A stretch of DNA of 64,000 bases from Pantoea sp. WMus005 (GTDB lineage Bacteria; Pseudomonadota; Gammaproteobacteria; Enterobacterales; Enterobacteriaceae), in contig NZ_JACBXU010000006.1 of NCBI RefSeq assembly GCF_013415305.1, forward strand, positions 1 through 64,000, given 5' to 3'. A program made the translations under genes and the position numbers. The notes under the pieces are model-generated. The model was not told the DNA's origin, made no database searches, and saw only the letters and a program-made list of their open reading frames with translations. Below, one piece after another: positions 46,216 through 55,392 of the stretch (position 1 is its first letter; every line of letters starts with the position of its first letter).

Positions 46216-47394
46216 ATGCATGATAAACGTTATCGCATTACGCTGTTGTTTAACGCCAACAAAGTGTATGACCGTCAGGTTGTGGAGGGCGTCGGTGAGT
46301 ATTTACAGGCGTCGCAGACTGACTGGGATATTTTCATTGAGGAAGATTTCCGCTGCCGCATCGACAATATCCGCGAGTGGCTGGGCGATGGGGTGATCGC
46401 TGACTACGACGATCGCTCCATTGAATCCCTGCTGTCGAATGTCTCTGTCCCGATTGTCGGCGTCGGCGGCTCTTACCATCGGCAGGAAGATTATCCGCCG
46501 GTGCATTATATTGCCACTGACAACGCCGCGCTGGTGGAAAAAGCCTTTCTGCACCTGAAAGAGAAAGGTATCAACCGCTTTGCCTTTTATGGTTTACCGG
46601 CCTCCAGCGGCAAGCGCTGGGCACAGGAGCGGGAACAGGCGTTTCGCCTGCTGGTGGGACGAGAGCGCTATCAGGGCGTGGTTTATCAGGGCATGGAAAC
46701 CGCGCCGGAAAACTGGCAGCACGCCCAGAACCGACTCGCCGACTGGCTGCAGACGCTGCCGCCGCAAACCGGCATTATCGCCGTCACTGACTCGCGGGCG
46801 CGACACCTGCTGCAGGCGTGCGAACACCTGAAAATACCGGTGCCGGAGAAGCTTACGGTGATCGGGATTGATAATGAGGAGCTCACCCGCTATCTGTCAC
46901 GCGTGGCGCTCTCTTCTGTGGCACAGGGCTCACGACAGATGGGCTATCAGGCGGCCAAACTGCTGCATCGATTGCTGGATAAGCAGCCCCTGCCGCTTCA
47001 GCGCATCCTGGTGCCGCCGGTGAAAGTCATCGCCCGGCGTTCGACCGACTACCGTTCGCTGCGCGATCCGGCGGTGATTCAGGCGATGCACTACATCCGC
47101 TTCAACGCCTGCAAAGGCATTAAAGTGGAGCAGGTGCTGGATGCGGTCGGGCTGTCGCGCTCTAACCTGGAAAAACGCTTTCGGGATGAGACTGGCGACA
47201 CTCTCCATGCCATGATCCACCGCGAAAAACTGGAAAAAGCGCGCGAACTCCTGGCTTCTTCATCACTCAACATCAATGAGATCTCACAGATGTGCGGCTA
47301 TCCTTCGCTGCAATACTTCTACTCGGTGTTCCGCAAAAGCTACGACACCACGCCAAAAGAGTATCGCCAGCATTTTGGGGAGAATGTGTTGTAG
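46216..47394 (+). CDS. xylR: Xylose operon activator XylR (AraC family)
   Basis: Xylose-responsive activator of the xylA and xylF promoters, 392 aa, identical in length to E. coli XylR. The N-terminal two-thirds is a LacI-like sugar-binding domain (RITLLFNANKVYDRQVVEGVGEY). The C-terminal AraC domain holds two helix-turn-helices (VEQVLDAVGLSRSNLEKRF; INEISQMCGYPSLQYFYSVFRKSYDTTPKEYR). The ATG at 46216 was chosen by alignment. It lies 93 bases after xylH and may have its own promoter as in E. coli. Confidence 0.96.
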   Translation: MHDKRYRITLLFNANKVYDRQVVEGVGEYLQASQTDWDIFIEEDFRCRIDNIREWLGDGVIADYDDRSIESLLSNVSVPIVGVGGSYHRQEDYPPVHYIATDNAALVEKAFLHLKEKGINRFAFYGLPASSGKRWAQEREQAFRLLVGRERYQGVVYQGMETAPENWQHAQNRLADWLQTLPPQTGIIAVTDSRARHLLQACEHLKIPVPEKLTVIGIDNEELTRYLSRVALSSVAQGSRQMGYQAAKLLHRLLDKQPLPLQRILVPPVKVIARRSTDYRSLRDPAVIQAMHYIRFNACKGIKVEQVLDAVGLSRSNLEKRFRDETGDTLHAMIHREKLEKARELLASSSLNINEISQMCGYPSLQYFYSVFRKSYDTTPKEYRQHFGENVL

Positions 47395-47454
47395 CAGGAT
47401 AGGTTGAGTCTGGCGTGAATTGATACAGCGGATGAACCGGTGCGACCTGAGCCA

Positions 47455-48588
47455 CTAGATCATCCGCTGCTCACTCTGCTTCAGCACCGCCAGCGCCAGC
47501 CCATTAGCCGGATCAAGCCGGTTTTCTGGAAAGTCCAGTTGGGTATGCGCGGCGCTAAAAGTCAGCGCGTTGCCGTGTGCCGTATCGCGCACCGCTTTGC
47601 AAAAGGCCTCACTGCTGCTCCATGGACAATCAACGATGATAGTGGCGGGATTCAGCAGCAGCATAATCTGGCTCAGCGCCGCACCCAGATAGCCACCCGC
47701 CTGCGCCATCACCTCATCCACGATGCGTGGCGCGCTGTCGCGGTTCTGCCAGCTCAGGCCCGGCTGACGCTGTGCCAGCTGCTGTTTAACCGCAGGCTGG
47801 CTGACCAGCGCTTCCAGACAACCCCGGCGGCCGCAGCTGCAACGCGGTCCATTGGGCTGGACAACCAGATGTCCCACTTCACCCGCCGTCCAGCTGTGGC
47901 CGGTAAAGACTTCGCCATGCTGTACCAGTGCGCCGCCGATTCCCTCGGAAATGCGCAGATAAAAGTGACCGCTCTCCACCGCTAATCCACGCAGCTCAAC
48001 AGCCAATAGCGCAGCGGCTTTAACATTATTCATAATGCGAATGGGCACCCGGACGTGCCTGCGTAATGCGCTCAGCAGGTCAACATCCTGCCATTCAAGC
48101 GGCAATGAAATATGCATCCAGCCGCGCCGGGGATCCACGATGCCGGGGAAGCCCAGGCCAATGCCGAGCAGATCGGGATAGCGCTCTAACAGTTCCCGGC
48201 ATAGCATGGCCAGCTCAGCCAGCAACCGCGTCGGGTTACTGGTATCGGTACGCAGCGTCGCCTCAGCCAGTACCTGAGAAAAGTAGTCGCAGACCCGCCA
48301 GTGGATAACATTGCGTTCCACCATAATGCCTGCGCTCTTGAGTTTTTCCGGCCGCAGGGTAATGCCGATTTTAGGTCGTCCGGCGGCCGCGACGCTGACC
48401 GGTCCCAGCTCCTCTATCAGGCCCTGTTCCAGCAGATCATCAATGATTAATGAGACGGTGTTTTTACTGAGTGTCAGCGCCTCCGCCAGATCCTGACGCG
48501 ACGTCACGCGCAGCGTGCGCAGCTGAGCCATCACCCGTTTCTGGTTATTCAGTCGCAGTAGTGCAGGGCCTTTGCCGTTTGTTTTCAT
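47455..48588 (-). CDS. ROK-family transcriptional repressor
   Basis: ROK protein of the NagC/XylR-repressor branch, 377 aa. An N-terminal winged helix (SRQDLAEALTLSKNTVSLIIDDLLEQGLIEEL) precedes a ROK sugar-kinase-like fold with GLGFPGIVD, ISEGIGGALVQHGEVFTGHSWTAGEVGH and the zinc site CSCGRRGCLEAL. The position of the catalytic Asp of ROK kinases (NDAN-type) reads NNVK, so kinase activity is unlikely, as usual for repressors. The ATG at 48588 is the first Met before the conserved helix-turn-helix; its ribosome site is weak. No sugar operon is adjacent except xyl on the other strand, so its target is unknown. Confidence 0.82.
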   Translation of the reverse strand: MKTNGKGPALLRLNNQKRVMAQLRTLRVTSRQDLAEALTLSKNTVSLIIDDLLEQGLIEELGPVSVAAAGRPKIGITLRPEKLKSAGIMVERNVIHWRVCDYFSQVLAEATLRTDTSNPTRLLAELAMLCRELLERYPDLLGIGLGFPGIVDPRRGWMHISLPLEWQDVDLLSALRRHVRVPIRIMNNVKAAALLAVELRGLAVESGHFYLRISEGIGGALVQHGEVFTGHSWTAGEVGHLVVQPNGPRCSCGRRGCLEALVSQPAVKQQLAQRQPGLSWQNRDSAPRIVDEVMAQAGGYLGAALSQIMLLLNPATIIVDCPWSSSEAFCKAVRDTAHGNALTFSAAHTQLDFPENRLDPANGLALAVLKQSEQRMI

Positions 48589-48785
48589 CACGGGTTCACT
48601 CAACCGAGGAGTAAGATTTGAGTGTATCAGCCCATACGTTTTCCACATCTCCCACTTTGCGTGCTGTTTCACACAACCCGATCGGTTGTGGCTGAGATCG
48701 TGACGGCGATCAGATCGCCGGGTTAACGCTAAGTTTTCTGCTGCACCTGCAGCCCGATTCGTGCAATGGTCCGGCATTGCCTCTT

Positions 48786-49529
48786 TTAATATTCGTCGCC
48801 GCGCACCCGGCTGCGATAGCTTTCCCAGTCGAAACGGATCCACAGGCTGTTACCGAGGCGCATACGATCCATGACGCGTTCGCCCAGCAGCGCATTCATC
48901 CCCGCATGGTCGAGGTTGGATAACATACCGGTCGGGCGTTTGGACGAAGAACGGCGATCGACAATCTGGTTGATGATCACTTTTTCGTAGCGCGATTCGC
49001 TCTGCATACCGATCTCATCAATCACCAGCAGGTCAACACTGCTGAGATCCTGAATCAGCCGCTCTTCAGTAATGCCGCTGCTGCCGCTGAAGGTGCCCTT
49101 CATGCTCGACATCAGATCGGCGACCGTCACGATCAGCACGCTTTTACCGCGCAGGATCAGGTCATTACCAATCGCGGCGGCCAGATGATTTTTACCGGTG
49201 CCAGGACGCCCTGAAAAGACAAAGCTGGCGATACTGCCATCAAATTCGGCAGCGTACTGACGTGCCAGCTCCAGCGCTTTGCGCTGTCCCTCGTTTTCGA
49301 CCCGGTAATTATCAAATGAGCAATTCATGTGCAGCTCGCGAATGCCGGAACGGCCCATTACGCGCTGCATTTTCATTGCGCGGTTTTCACGCACAATCGC
49401 CTCTGAACGCAGGCGGCCCTGCTCCTGATTCCACGCCAGCAGCTCTTCACCATTGGCAAATTTGGGACGTGTGCCCTCAGGCATCATTCTTTTCAGACGG
49501 TTAAAGAGATCGTTGGGCGTTTTCATCAT
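48786..49529 (-). CDS. dnaC: DNA helicase loader DnaC
   Basis: AAA+ ATPase that loads the DnaB helicase at oriC and at restarted forks, 247 aa. Walker A is GRPGTGKNH (residues 107-115) with the same unusual Asn as in E. coli DnaC; Walker B is [10 protein letters not shown], and [17 protein letters not shown] and GERVMDRMR complete the core. Two adjacent ATGs, 49529 and 49526, are possible; the second is better spaced from GAGGTG. It overlaps the dnaT stop. Confidence 0.95.
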   Translation of the reverse strand: MMKTPNDLFNRLKRMMPEGTRPKFANGEELLAWNQEQGRLRSEAIVRENRAMKMQRVMGRSGIRELHMNCSFDNYRVENEGQRKALELARQYAAEFDGSIASFVFSGRPGTGKNHLAAAIGNDLILRGKSVLIVTVADLMSSMKGTFSGSSGITEERLIQDLSSVDLLVIDEIGMQSESRYEKVIINQIVDRRSSSKRPTGMLSNLDHAGMNALLGERVMDRMRLGNSLWIRFDWESYRSRVRGDEY

Positions 49530-50062
49530 TCACCTCGGAAACCATCGGGAATGGTACGGTCAGGATCAGGCAACTGCGTGATATCACGCTTCGGTTGCCC
49601 GCCGTTTGCGGCGCGGTTCATCTGGATGCTGCGCGCCAGCTTCTGCTGCCACTGCACATGATGGAACATCCGGCCTTCCGCCTGCCAGTAGGCCACAAAG
49701 GCCGCCAGCTCGCTGGGCGTTACCGGTTCACTCAGCGCCACGCCCCAGATGGCGGCCTGACGAGTAAAGTCGGCATCCGGCTGCCAGCCCTGATACATGG
49801 CGAACTTACCTGCCGGTGTGTGGATCGCGGCGGGAGCATCGTCATACAGGCTGTCATCCAGCGCCACATCATTTGGCTGCCGGGCGGCGGCTTCCAGCGC
49901 CAGCAGCTCAGCCAGACGCTTAGGTGTAATGGCATACATCACCGGCGCATAGTTATCTAACACCGCCAGCGTGCCCTTTTCCGCCTGCTGCAGGGCAGTC
50001 AGCGGATCCTGTCGGAAGGCATCCAGGCCAATGAGCGTTGAAGTTAAGATTTTAGCTGACAT
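49526..50062 (-). CDS. dnaT: Primosomal protein DnaT
   Basis: Primosome component that joins PriA/PriB and helps DnaC deliver DnaB during replication restart, 178 aa (E. coli 179). The recognisable parts are [20 protein letters not shown] and the C-terminal DnaT domain ([51 protein letters not shown]). The ATG at 50062 aligns with E. coli MSSRVLT. It forms an operon with dnaC. In E. coli dnaTC lies far away near 99 min. Confidence 0.94.
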   Translation of the reverse strand: MSAKILTSTLIGLDAFRQDPLTALQQAEKGTLAVLDNYAPVMYAITPKRLAELLALEAAARQPNDVALDDSLYDDAPAAIHTPAGKFAMYQGWQPDADFTRQAAIWGVALSEPVTPSELAAFVAYWQAEGRMFHHVQWQQKLARSIQMNRAANGGQPKRDITQLPDPDRTIPDGFRGE

Positions 50063-50173
50063 GAAAAGACCTGAGGTTAACAAACACCTTGCGTCGGGAA
50101 CCCGTCGCCGACGCAGAAGTGTTTATTGTACCTTTTTTAAGGGTGCGGATCGCTTAAAAAGCACCGCCAGGGA

Positions 50174-50854
50174 TCAGTGTGATGTGACGGGAGAGGCGTT
50201 GTGGCGGGTCGGTGCAGATTCGGTGGCGCGCACGCTGACAACAGCAGCGGCCGGACGGGTCTGCCATAAATAGCGCACCGAGGCGAGCCAGCACAGGCTG
50301 TATCCCAGAAGCTCGGTGCCCTCTTCGGCCATGTTTTTCACCACGCGGTTGTAGTCCCCCAGCATCAGATGCTGCCACAGCGCATGAACACCAAACAGTC
50401 GGGAGAAGACCAGCACCACTAAAAAGCCGGAGGCCATCACCGGCCAGCTGCGGTGTTGCAGCAGGCTCGCCAGCGCATGCAGGGTTTTCTTCGGTGTTCG
50501 CAAGGCCACAGCTAGCGAACCTGCGGTGACTGCCAGCGCAAACCAGACCCAGCTGCCGTGCTGGACAGCATCAAATACAAAGTCGAGTTCGCGGATCAAC
50601 ATGCAGCTGTAAAAGCCTGCCACTAAGGTCAGTGCCCCACGCTGAGTGGGACGGCGGTGGGCCGCTATGAAAAACAGCACGGCGATCATCGCCAGCATGC
50701 ATTCCTGGGTGGTTTCAGTAAAAGAGGTTTCATGGAGTGCATCGTTCATCCAGGCCACATCAATGTAGACAGGGACGATAGTCAACGCGAGCACCAGGGC
50801 TGCCAGAAGGAAGACCGCGATTTCGCGGCCAATAATTGTCAAATCGTTGCGCAT
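50174..50854 (-). CDS. Hypothetical multi-pass inner-membrane protein
   Basis: 226 aa; I do not recognise a named family. There are five or six hydrophobic segments (about residues 11-35, 53-66, 73-92, 102-120, 136-156 and 182-200), no signal peptide and a polar Ala/Ser/Thr-rich tail. Acidic residues sit at the membrane boundaries (TETTQE, RELDFVFD, EEGTELLGY), which suggests a conserved polar face. The ATG at 50854 begins MRNDLTIIGRE; a longer version would start in poorly hydrophobic sequence. It lies between dnaTC and the barrel gene, on the same strand as both. Confidence 0.65.
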   Translation of the reverse strand: MRNDLTIIGREIAVFLLAALVLALTIVPVYIDVAWMNDALHETSFTETTQECMLAMIAVLFFIAAHRRPTQRGALTLVAGFYSCMLIRELDFVFDAVQHGSWVWFALAVTAGSLAVALRTPKKTLHALASLLQHRSWPVMASGFLVVLVFSRLFGVHALWQHLMLGDYNRVVKNMAEEGTELLGYSLCWLASVRYLWQTRPAAAVVSVRATESAPTRHNASPVTSH

Positions 50855-50929
50855 AGTGTTACCGGTATAATGATTAGCGGACTCATTATATTTCAAGCGC
50901 GCAACATCCTTTCTCATTTGATGCCCCAG

Positions 50930-51616
50930 TTAGAAACTGGCGCTGAAGCCAAAGGTATAAAGTTGCTGATCCTGATTATTCAGCGCTTCGCTTTGAGAAA
51001 AGGAGGCAAAAGCCGCCAGATTAGCGTTCAGTGGCATCTGTGCACCGATGCTCACATCGATACCGTCAGACTGATCGGTGCCGTTCGTCGCGTCACGTCG
51101 GGTGGGCTGCGGCGAGTCTGCCATCAGATAGTGATAACTCAGTTGTGCCCATGGCGATATCCATCCCTGCTGCGAATCGATGCGCCAGCCGACGCTGGCG
51201 CTCTGTTCCCGGCTCTGCTGATCGCTGTAATCGCACTGCAGACAGTTCATCTGCTGCGGATCGACCGCATACTGCGCAACCGGCCCGGTGGTAAACGACG
51301 GGGCAATAGGCAGGTCAACACCAGCCCGATAGCGTTTTCCCAGCGGGGTAGTGCCTACGCTGCCGGTTTCACTGTGCAGGGCGATGGGGGAGGCGGTAGG
51401 CGAATTGATGGCGGCTTCAAACAGGGCGCGGCTCTCATCGCTGAAGGCGAGGGGATTCAGGGCGATCTTCTCCGCCAGAATCGTGTCGTAGTCGGGAAGA
51501 AACTCAGGATGTTGAGGCGCAGAGGCGCCACCGCGGGCAAAAGTCGGTTGTGTAAAGATTAACAGGCATACAGCACAGCAGGTCCGCAGACCTTTCCAAC
51601 CGCTTATTGGCAACAT
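50930..51616 (-). CDS. yhjY: YhjY-like outer-membrane beta-barrel protein
   Basis: 228 aa with a signal peptide (cleavage near TFA|RGGAS) and a C-terminal half of alternating amphipathic strands that ends LYTFGFSASF, with the terminal Phe used for outer-membrane insertion. It looks like a short autotransporter-type barrel with a small N-terminal region rather than a passenger. E. coli yhjY is also divergent from tag, and the divergent pair is kept here, which supports the name; the sequence match alone is less certain. Two Cys lie in CLQCDY. The ATG at 51616 has GGAGA five bases upstream. Confidence 0.6.
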   Translation of the reverse strand: MLPISGWKGLRTCCAVCLLIFTQPTFARGGASAPQHPEFLPDYDTILAEKIALNPLAFSDESRALFEAAINSPTASPIALHSETGSVGTTPLGKRYRAGVDLPIAPSFTTGPVAQYAVDPQQMNCLQCDYSDQQSREQSASVGWRIDSQQGWISPWAQLSYHYLMADSPQPTRRDATNGTDQSDGIDVSIGAQMPLNANLAAFASFSQSEALNNQDQQLYTFGFSASF

Positions 51617-51771
51617 CGATTCTCCGGGCAAAACTGAAGTTATTATCCGGCGTCTGAATTAAATTTTCGGCCCGTCTCTGTTATTTAACCGGTGATCGTT
51701 TAACTATCAACCCATTAATTCTAAGATCAAGCGGACCGCTACAATATTCTCGTTATTAAAGGAACAAAGCG

Positions 51772-52338
51772 ATGCAACGATGTGGTTGGGTAACGCAGGA
51801 TCCCCTCTATCTGGCCTATCACGACAGGGAATGGGGTGTAGCGCAGCGGGACAATCGCGCGCTGTTTGAGATGATCTGTCTGGAAGGACAGCAGGCGGGA
51901 TTATCCTGGATCACCGTGCTGAAAAAACGGGAAAACTATCGGGCGGCGTTTCACCAGTTTGATCCGCAGGCCATCGCATTGATGGATGCGGCAGATATCG
52001 ACACGCTGATGCTCAACAGCGGCATTATTCGCCATGCCGGTAAAATCGCCGCCATTATTGCTAACGCCCGCGCTTACCTTGAGATGCATGCAAAAGGCGA
52101 GGATTTCAGCCGCTTCGTCTGGCAATTTGTTGATAACGTGCAAATCGTTCACCATTATCCCGACTACAGCCAGGCACCCACCACCACAGCGCAGGCGACC
52201 GCGCTCTCGAAGGCACTCAGGCAGCGTGGTTTCAAATTCATCGGTCCCACAATTTGCTACTCGTTTATGCAGGCCTGCGGACTGATAAACGATCATCAGA
52301 GCAACTGTTTTTGCCATCCTGACAATCAAAAGGCGTGA
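51772..52338 (+). CDS. tag: 3-methyladenine DNA glycosylase I (Tag)
   Basis: Constitutive base-excision enzyme that removes 3-methyladenine from DNA, 188 aa. The zinc ligands Cys4, His17, His175 and Cys179 match the E. coli snap exactly, and the substrate-contact Glu38 (CLEGQQAGLSW) is present. AAAGGAAC is a good ribosome site. It is divergent from the barrel gene and upstream of yiaD; E. coli has yiaC and bisC in between. Confidence 0.96.
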   Translation: MQRCGWVTQDPLYLAYHDREWGVAQRDNRALFEMICLEGQQAGLSWITVLKKRENYRAAFHQFDPQAIALMDAADIDTLMLNSGIIRHAGKIAAIIANARAYLEMHAKGEDFSRFVWQFVDNVQIVHHYPDYSQAPTTTAQATALSKALRQRGFKFIGPTICYSFMQACGLINDHQSNCFCHPDNQKA

Positions 52339-52448
52339 TTCCCGATAAATCAGGATTTTTCCTCACTACATCCGCAGCCACCAGACGGCATAATCGTGCC
52401 ACTTATGGGAAAGGTTTTCCCCTGTGTGTGGAATGTAAGGGAACAAAA

Positions 52449-53111
52449 ATGCAGAAGAAATTAATTGCCATCACCTTGTTATTAAGCGGCAGTCTGGCCC
52501 TGCCAGGTTGTACGACTAATCCTTACACCGGCGAATCTCAGGCGGGTAAGTCAGGCGTAGGCGCGGGCCTGGGTGCATTAGTGGGTGCCGGTGTCGGCGT
52601 GCTCTCATCGTCGAAGAAAGATCGTCGTAAAGGCGCGCTGATTGGTGCCGCTGGCGGTGCTGCACTGGGCGGCGGCGTGGGCTACTACATGGACGTGCAG
52701 GAAGCCAAACTGCGCGACAAGATGCGCGGCACGGGCGTCAGCGTGACCCGTAATGGCGATAACATCGTCCTGAATATGCCAAACAATGTCACCTTCGACT
52801 CCAGCAGCAGTAATCTGAAACCTGCCGGAGCGAACACCCTGACCGGTGTTTCAATGGTGCTGAAAGAGTATCCGAAAACGGCGGTAAACGTCGTGGGTTA
52901 TACCGACAGCACCGGCAGTCGCGCGCTGAACATGCGTCTGTCACAGCAGCGTGCTGAAAGTGTCGCCAGTGCGTTAATCGGACAGGGTGTTGCCAGCGAT
53001 CGCCTGCGCACGCAGGGTGCAGGCCCGGATAACCCGGTTGCCACCAACAGCACCGAAGCAGGCAAAGCACAAAACCGTCGTGTTGAGATCACGCTCACCC
53101 CGCTGGGATAA
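52449..53111 (+). CDS. yiaD: OmpA-family lipoprotein YiaD
   Basis: Outer-membrane lipoprotein, 220 aa. The lipobox LPGC ends at Cys21. A Gly/Ala-rich membrane-like segment (GVGAGLGALVGAGVGVLSS...GAALGGGVGYYMD) is followed by a C-terminal OmpA peptidoglycan-binding domain (NVVGYTDSTGSRALNMRLSQQRAESVASALIGQGV). The ATG at 52449 is set by the signal peptide; earlier codons add unrelated residues. It ends at a terminator. Confidence 0.93.
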   Translation: MQKKLIAITLLLSGSLALPGCTTNPYTGESQAGKSGVGAGLGALVGAGVGVLSSSKKDRRKGALIGAAGGAALGGGVGYYMDVQEAKLRDKMRGTGVSVTRNGDNIVLNMPNNVTFDSSSSNLKPAGANTLTGVSMVLKEYPKTAVNVVGYTDSTGSRALNMRLSQQRAESVASALIGQGVASDRLRTQGAGPDNPVATNSTEAGKAQNRRVEITLTPLG

Positions 53112-53118
53112 TCACGGT

Positions 53119-53145
53119 CGCCCCCGTCAGGGGGCGCACTTTTCT
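53119..53145 (+). terminator. yiaD terminator
   Basis: CGCCCCC (53119-53125) pairs with GGGGGCG (53130-53136), four-base loop, followed by CACTTTT. Confidence 0.75.
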
Positions 53146-53212
53146 GTAAAGTGTCACGCTAAAAGAGCCAGTAATGTGTCTGCGAATAGAGCCAGCAGAG
53201 GCTTTATGGTAG

Positions 53213-53233
53213 GCTGATCAAAAATTGATCAGC
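53213..53233. promoter_or_regulatory. 21-bp inverted repeat in front of LacI-family gene
   Basis: GCTGATCA (53213-53220), five bases AAAAT, TGATCAGC (53226-53233): a perfect 8-bp inverted repeat ending twelve bases before the start codon at 53246. Its size and place suggest an autoregulatory operator that covers the ribosome site region. It has no CG centre, unlike typical LacI-family sites. Confidence 0.55.
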
Positions 53234-53245
53234 GGACTCATTCCC

Positions 53246-54226
53246 ATGTCTCTCAAAGCCATCGCTGCGGTTTTAGGTCTTTCCGTAACAACTGTCAGCC
53301 GCGCCCTCAACGGTTATCAGGATGTCGCGCCGGAGACGCGTAAACGCATTGAAGAGGAAGCGCAGCGGCGTGGCTACCGGCCCAATGCGGCGGCGCGGCG
53401 ACTGAAAACCGGCCGTGCTAACGCGGTGGGACTTGTCTACCCAATCAATTCATCCCCCTTGAGTGGCAGTGACTTCAGCGACATGTTGCTGGCGCTGGAT
53501 CATCACCTTGCCCGTTATGAAATTAACCTGTTGTTGCTGGCGGATAAGCAGCAGAGTCCGTCGAACCTGACACGCCTGCTACGCAGTGGAGCCGTTGATG
53601 CCCTTATTGTTGGCCACACCACGCCTGAAGATAGTCGGCTTCACACTCTGCTCCAGACCAATTTTCGCTTTCTGGCGCTGGGTCGCAGCGATCTGCCATC
53701 GACCTATGCCTGGTTTGATGTTGATCACCTTGCCGGTTCACAGCTGGCGGTGAGCTGGTCGCTGGCGCAGGGACGGCAGCGGATAGCCTGGCTCGGCAGC
53801 AATGAAAACAGCACGCAGGTGCGTGACCGTCGTCAGGGTTATCTGACGGCGCTGGGAGAGGTTGCGCCTTATGCGATGGCGGCGGTGGCACCGTCGCGCC
53901 GTGCCGGCTATCACCAGACCCGTGAATGGCTTGCAGACGTTTCTGTGCCGGAAGTGATTATTACCGACTGTGCAGCGCTGGCTGAAGGCGCGGCCGTTGT
54001 GCTGCATCAGGCCGGACGGGCAGCGGGCGAGGGTGCCATTCTGCTGGCGGGCTGGGAAGGATTACCGCGGGATGCAATTCTCGATCATCCTGTTGTCGCC
54101 ATCCGCCAGGCAGCGCCCTATAAGGCGGGTGAACAGGTGGCTGAAATGGTGATGCAGTTGATCAATGGTGCGCCGCCGGAGACGTTACAGACCCTGTGGC
54201 AACCCTGGCTGCAATTACCGGCGTAG
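53246..54226 (+). CDS. LacI-family transcriptional regulator, target unknown
   Basis: 326 aa. Helix-turn-helix MSLKAIAAVLGLSVTTVSRALNGYQDVAPETRKRI, hinge RPNAAARRLKTGRA and a ligand-binding domain. The N-terminus resembles regulators of raffinose or alpha-glucoside genes, but no such genes are adjacent. It may instead act with the next LacI gene on the kgu cluster. The ATG at 53246 is the natural start of the helix-turn-helix; the ribosome site is weak. It lies downstream of the yiaD terminator and 66 bases before the next regulator. Confidence 0.8.
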   Translation: MSLKAIAAVLGLSVTTVSRALNGYQDVAPETRKRIEEEAQRRGYRPNAAARRLKTGRANAVGLVYPINSSPLSGSDFSDMLLALDHHLARYEINLLLLADKQQSPSNLTRLLRSGAVDALIVGHTTPEDSRLHTLLQTNFRFLALGRSDLPSTYAWFDVDHLAGSQLAVSWSLAQGRQRIAWLGSNENSTQVRDRRQGYLTALGEVAPYAMAAVAPSRRAGYHQTREWLADVSVPEVIITDCAALAEGAAVVLHQAGRAAGEGAILLAGWEGLPRDAILDHPVVAIRQAAPYKAGEQVAEMVMQLINGAPPETLQTLWQPWLQLPA

Positions 54227-54291
54227 CGCTTTTTGCGCCGGGCTTTGCTTGTGCTAGTCTCTGCCTGGTTTCTTATTTCGCAGGATATCTT

Positions 54292-55317
54292 ATGAAAATC
54301 AGGCCGCCTCGCGCCACCATCAGCGATGTTGCTCACGCGGCACGAACCGGTAAAACCAGCGTTTCACGCTATCTGAATGGTGAACTGCATCTGCTCTCCG
54401 CTGGTTTAAAAGCGCGGATTGAACAGGCCATTGCCGATCTCAGCTATCGTCCAAGCCAGATGGCGCGCGGCCTGAAGCGCGGACGTACCCGTCTGATCGG
54501 GCTGATTATCGCCGATATTACTAATCCTTATTCCGTTGATGTCATGAGCGGCATTGAAGCCGCCTGCCGCGAGCAGGGCTTTACCTTGCTGATGTGTAAC
54601 ACCAACAATGAAGTGGATCTGGAGCAGCACTATCTGCAACTGCTGAGCAGCTATCAGGTAGAAGGTATTGTCGTTAACGCGGTCGGGATGCGTGAAGAGG
54701 TGCTGAACCATCTGCAACAGTCCCTGCTGCCGATGGTGCTGATTGACCGTAAAATTCCTGATTTCCCCTGCGATGTGGTGGGTCTGAACAACGCCGAAGC
54801 GGCCGAAACGGCCACCCGCCATCTGGTCGGGAATGGCTATGATGCGCTGCTGTTTCTCAGTGAGCCGCTGGGCAGCGTTAACACGCGCCGCGAGCGTCTG
54901 CAGGCTTTTCGCCAGCTGCTGGCGACGCATCCGCAGGTTGAGCATGAAAATACCGAAGTGGCGCTGCATCAGCCCGAAGCGCTGGACCAGGCGTTACTGG
55001 CTTTCCATCAGCGTCACACCGGAAAACGCTGCGCGGTGATGGTCGCCAACGGCGCGCTGACGCTGCAGGTGGCGCGATCGCTGCAGCGACTCAACCTGCA
55101 CTGGGGCCACGATATCGGCCTGCTCGGTTTTGATGAACTGGAGTGGGCGGCACTGGCCGGTGTCGGTATCACCACGCTGAAGCAGCCTACCTGGCAGATT
55201 GGCTTCAGTGCGCTGGAACGCCTGATTGCGCGCATAGAGGGCAGTGATTTGCCCGTTTCCGAGCAGGTCTTCTCTGGCGAACTGATTATTCGCGGCTCCA
55301 GCCAGCCTCTGAGCTGA
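54292..55317 (+). CDS. ptxS: PtxS-like LacI-family regulator of 2-ketogluconate genes
   Basis: 341 aa, LacI family: helix-turn-helix ATISDVAHAARTGKTSVSRYLNGE, hinge RPSQMARGLKRGRTRLIGL, then a sugar-binding domain (IIADITNPYSVDVMSGIEAACREQGF). It is immediately upstream of kguEKT and the palindrome at 55393-55406 is close to the published PtxS site of Pseudomonas, so I infer it represses the kgu genes until 2-ketogluconate or its 6-phosphate binds. The ATG at 54292 has AGGA eight bases upstream. Confidence 0.75.
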   Translation: MKIRPPRATISDVAHAARTGKTSVSRYLNGELHLLSAGLKARIEQAIADLSYRPSQMARGLKRGRTRLIGLIIADITNPYSVDVMSGIEAACREQGFTLLMCNTNNEVDLEQHYLQLLSSYQVEGIVVNAVGMREEVLNHLQQSLLPMVLIDRKIPDFPCDVVGLNNAEAAETATRHLVGNGYDALLFLSEPLGSVNTRRERLQAFRQLLATHPQVEHENTEVALHQPEALDQALLAFHQRHTGKRCAVMVANGALTLQVARSLQRLNLHWGHDIGLLGFDELEWAALAGVGITTLKQPTWQIGFSALERLIARIEGSDLPVSEQVFSGELIIRGSSQPLS

Positions 55318-55392
55318 ATTTCAGATTTAACCTTCTGTTTACGTGCTCGCTTCGTGAGCACGATCATAATTTCACAGTTTGCTCCTTTGCTT

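Noticed and set aside
48589..48843. Extended N-terminus of the ROK regulator
   Set aside because: The added 85 residues are rich in Arg and polar residues, overlap the dnaC end and the intergenic region, and precede the normal start of the helix-turn-helix.
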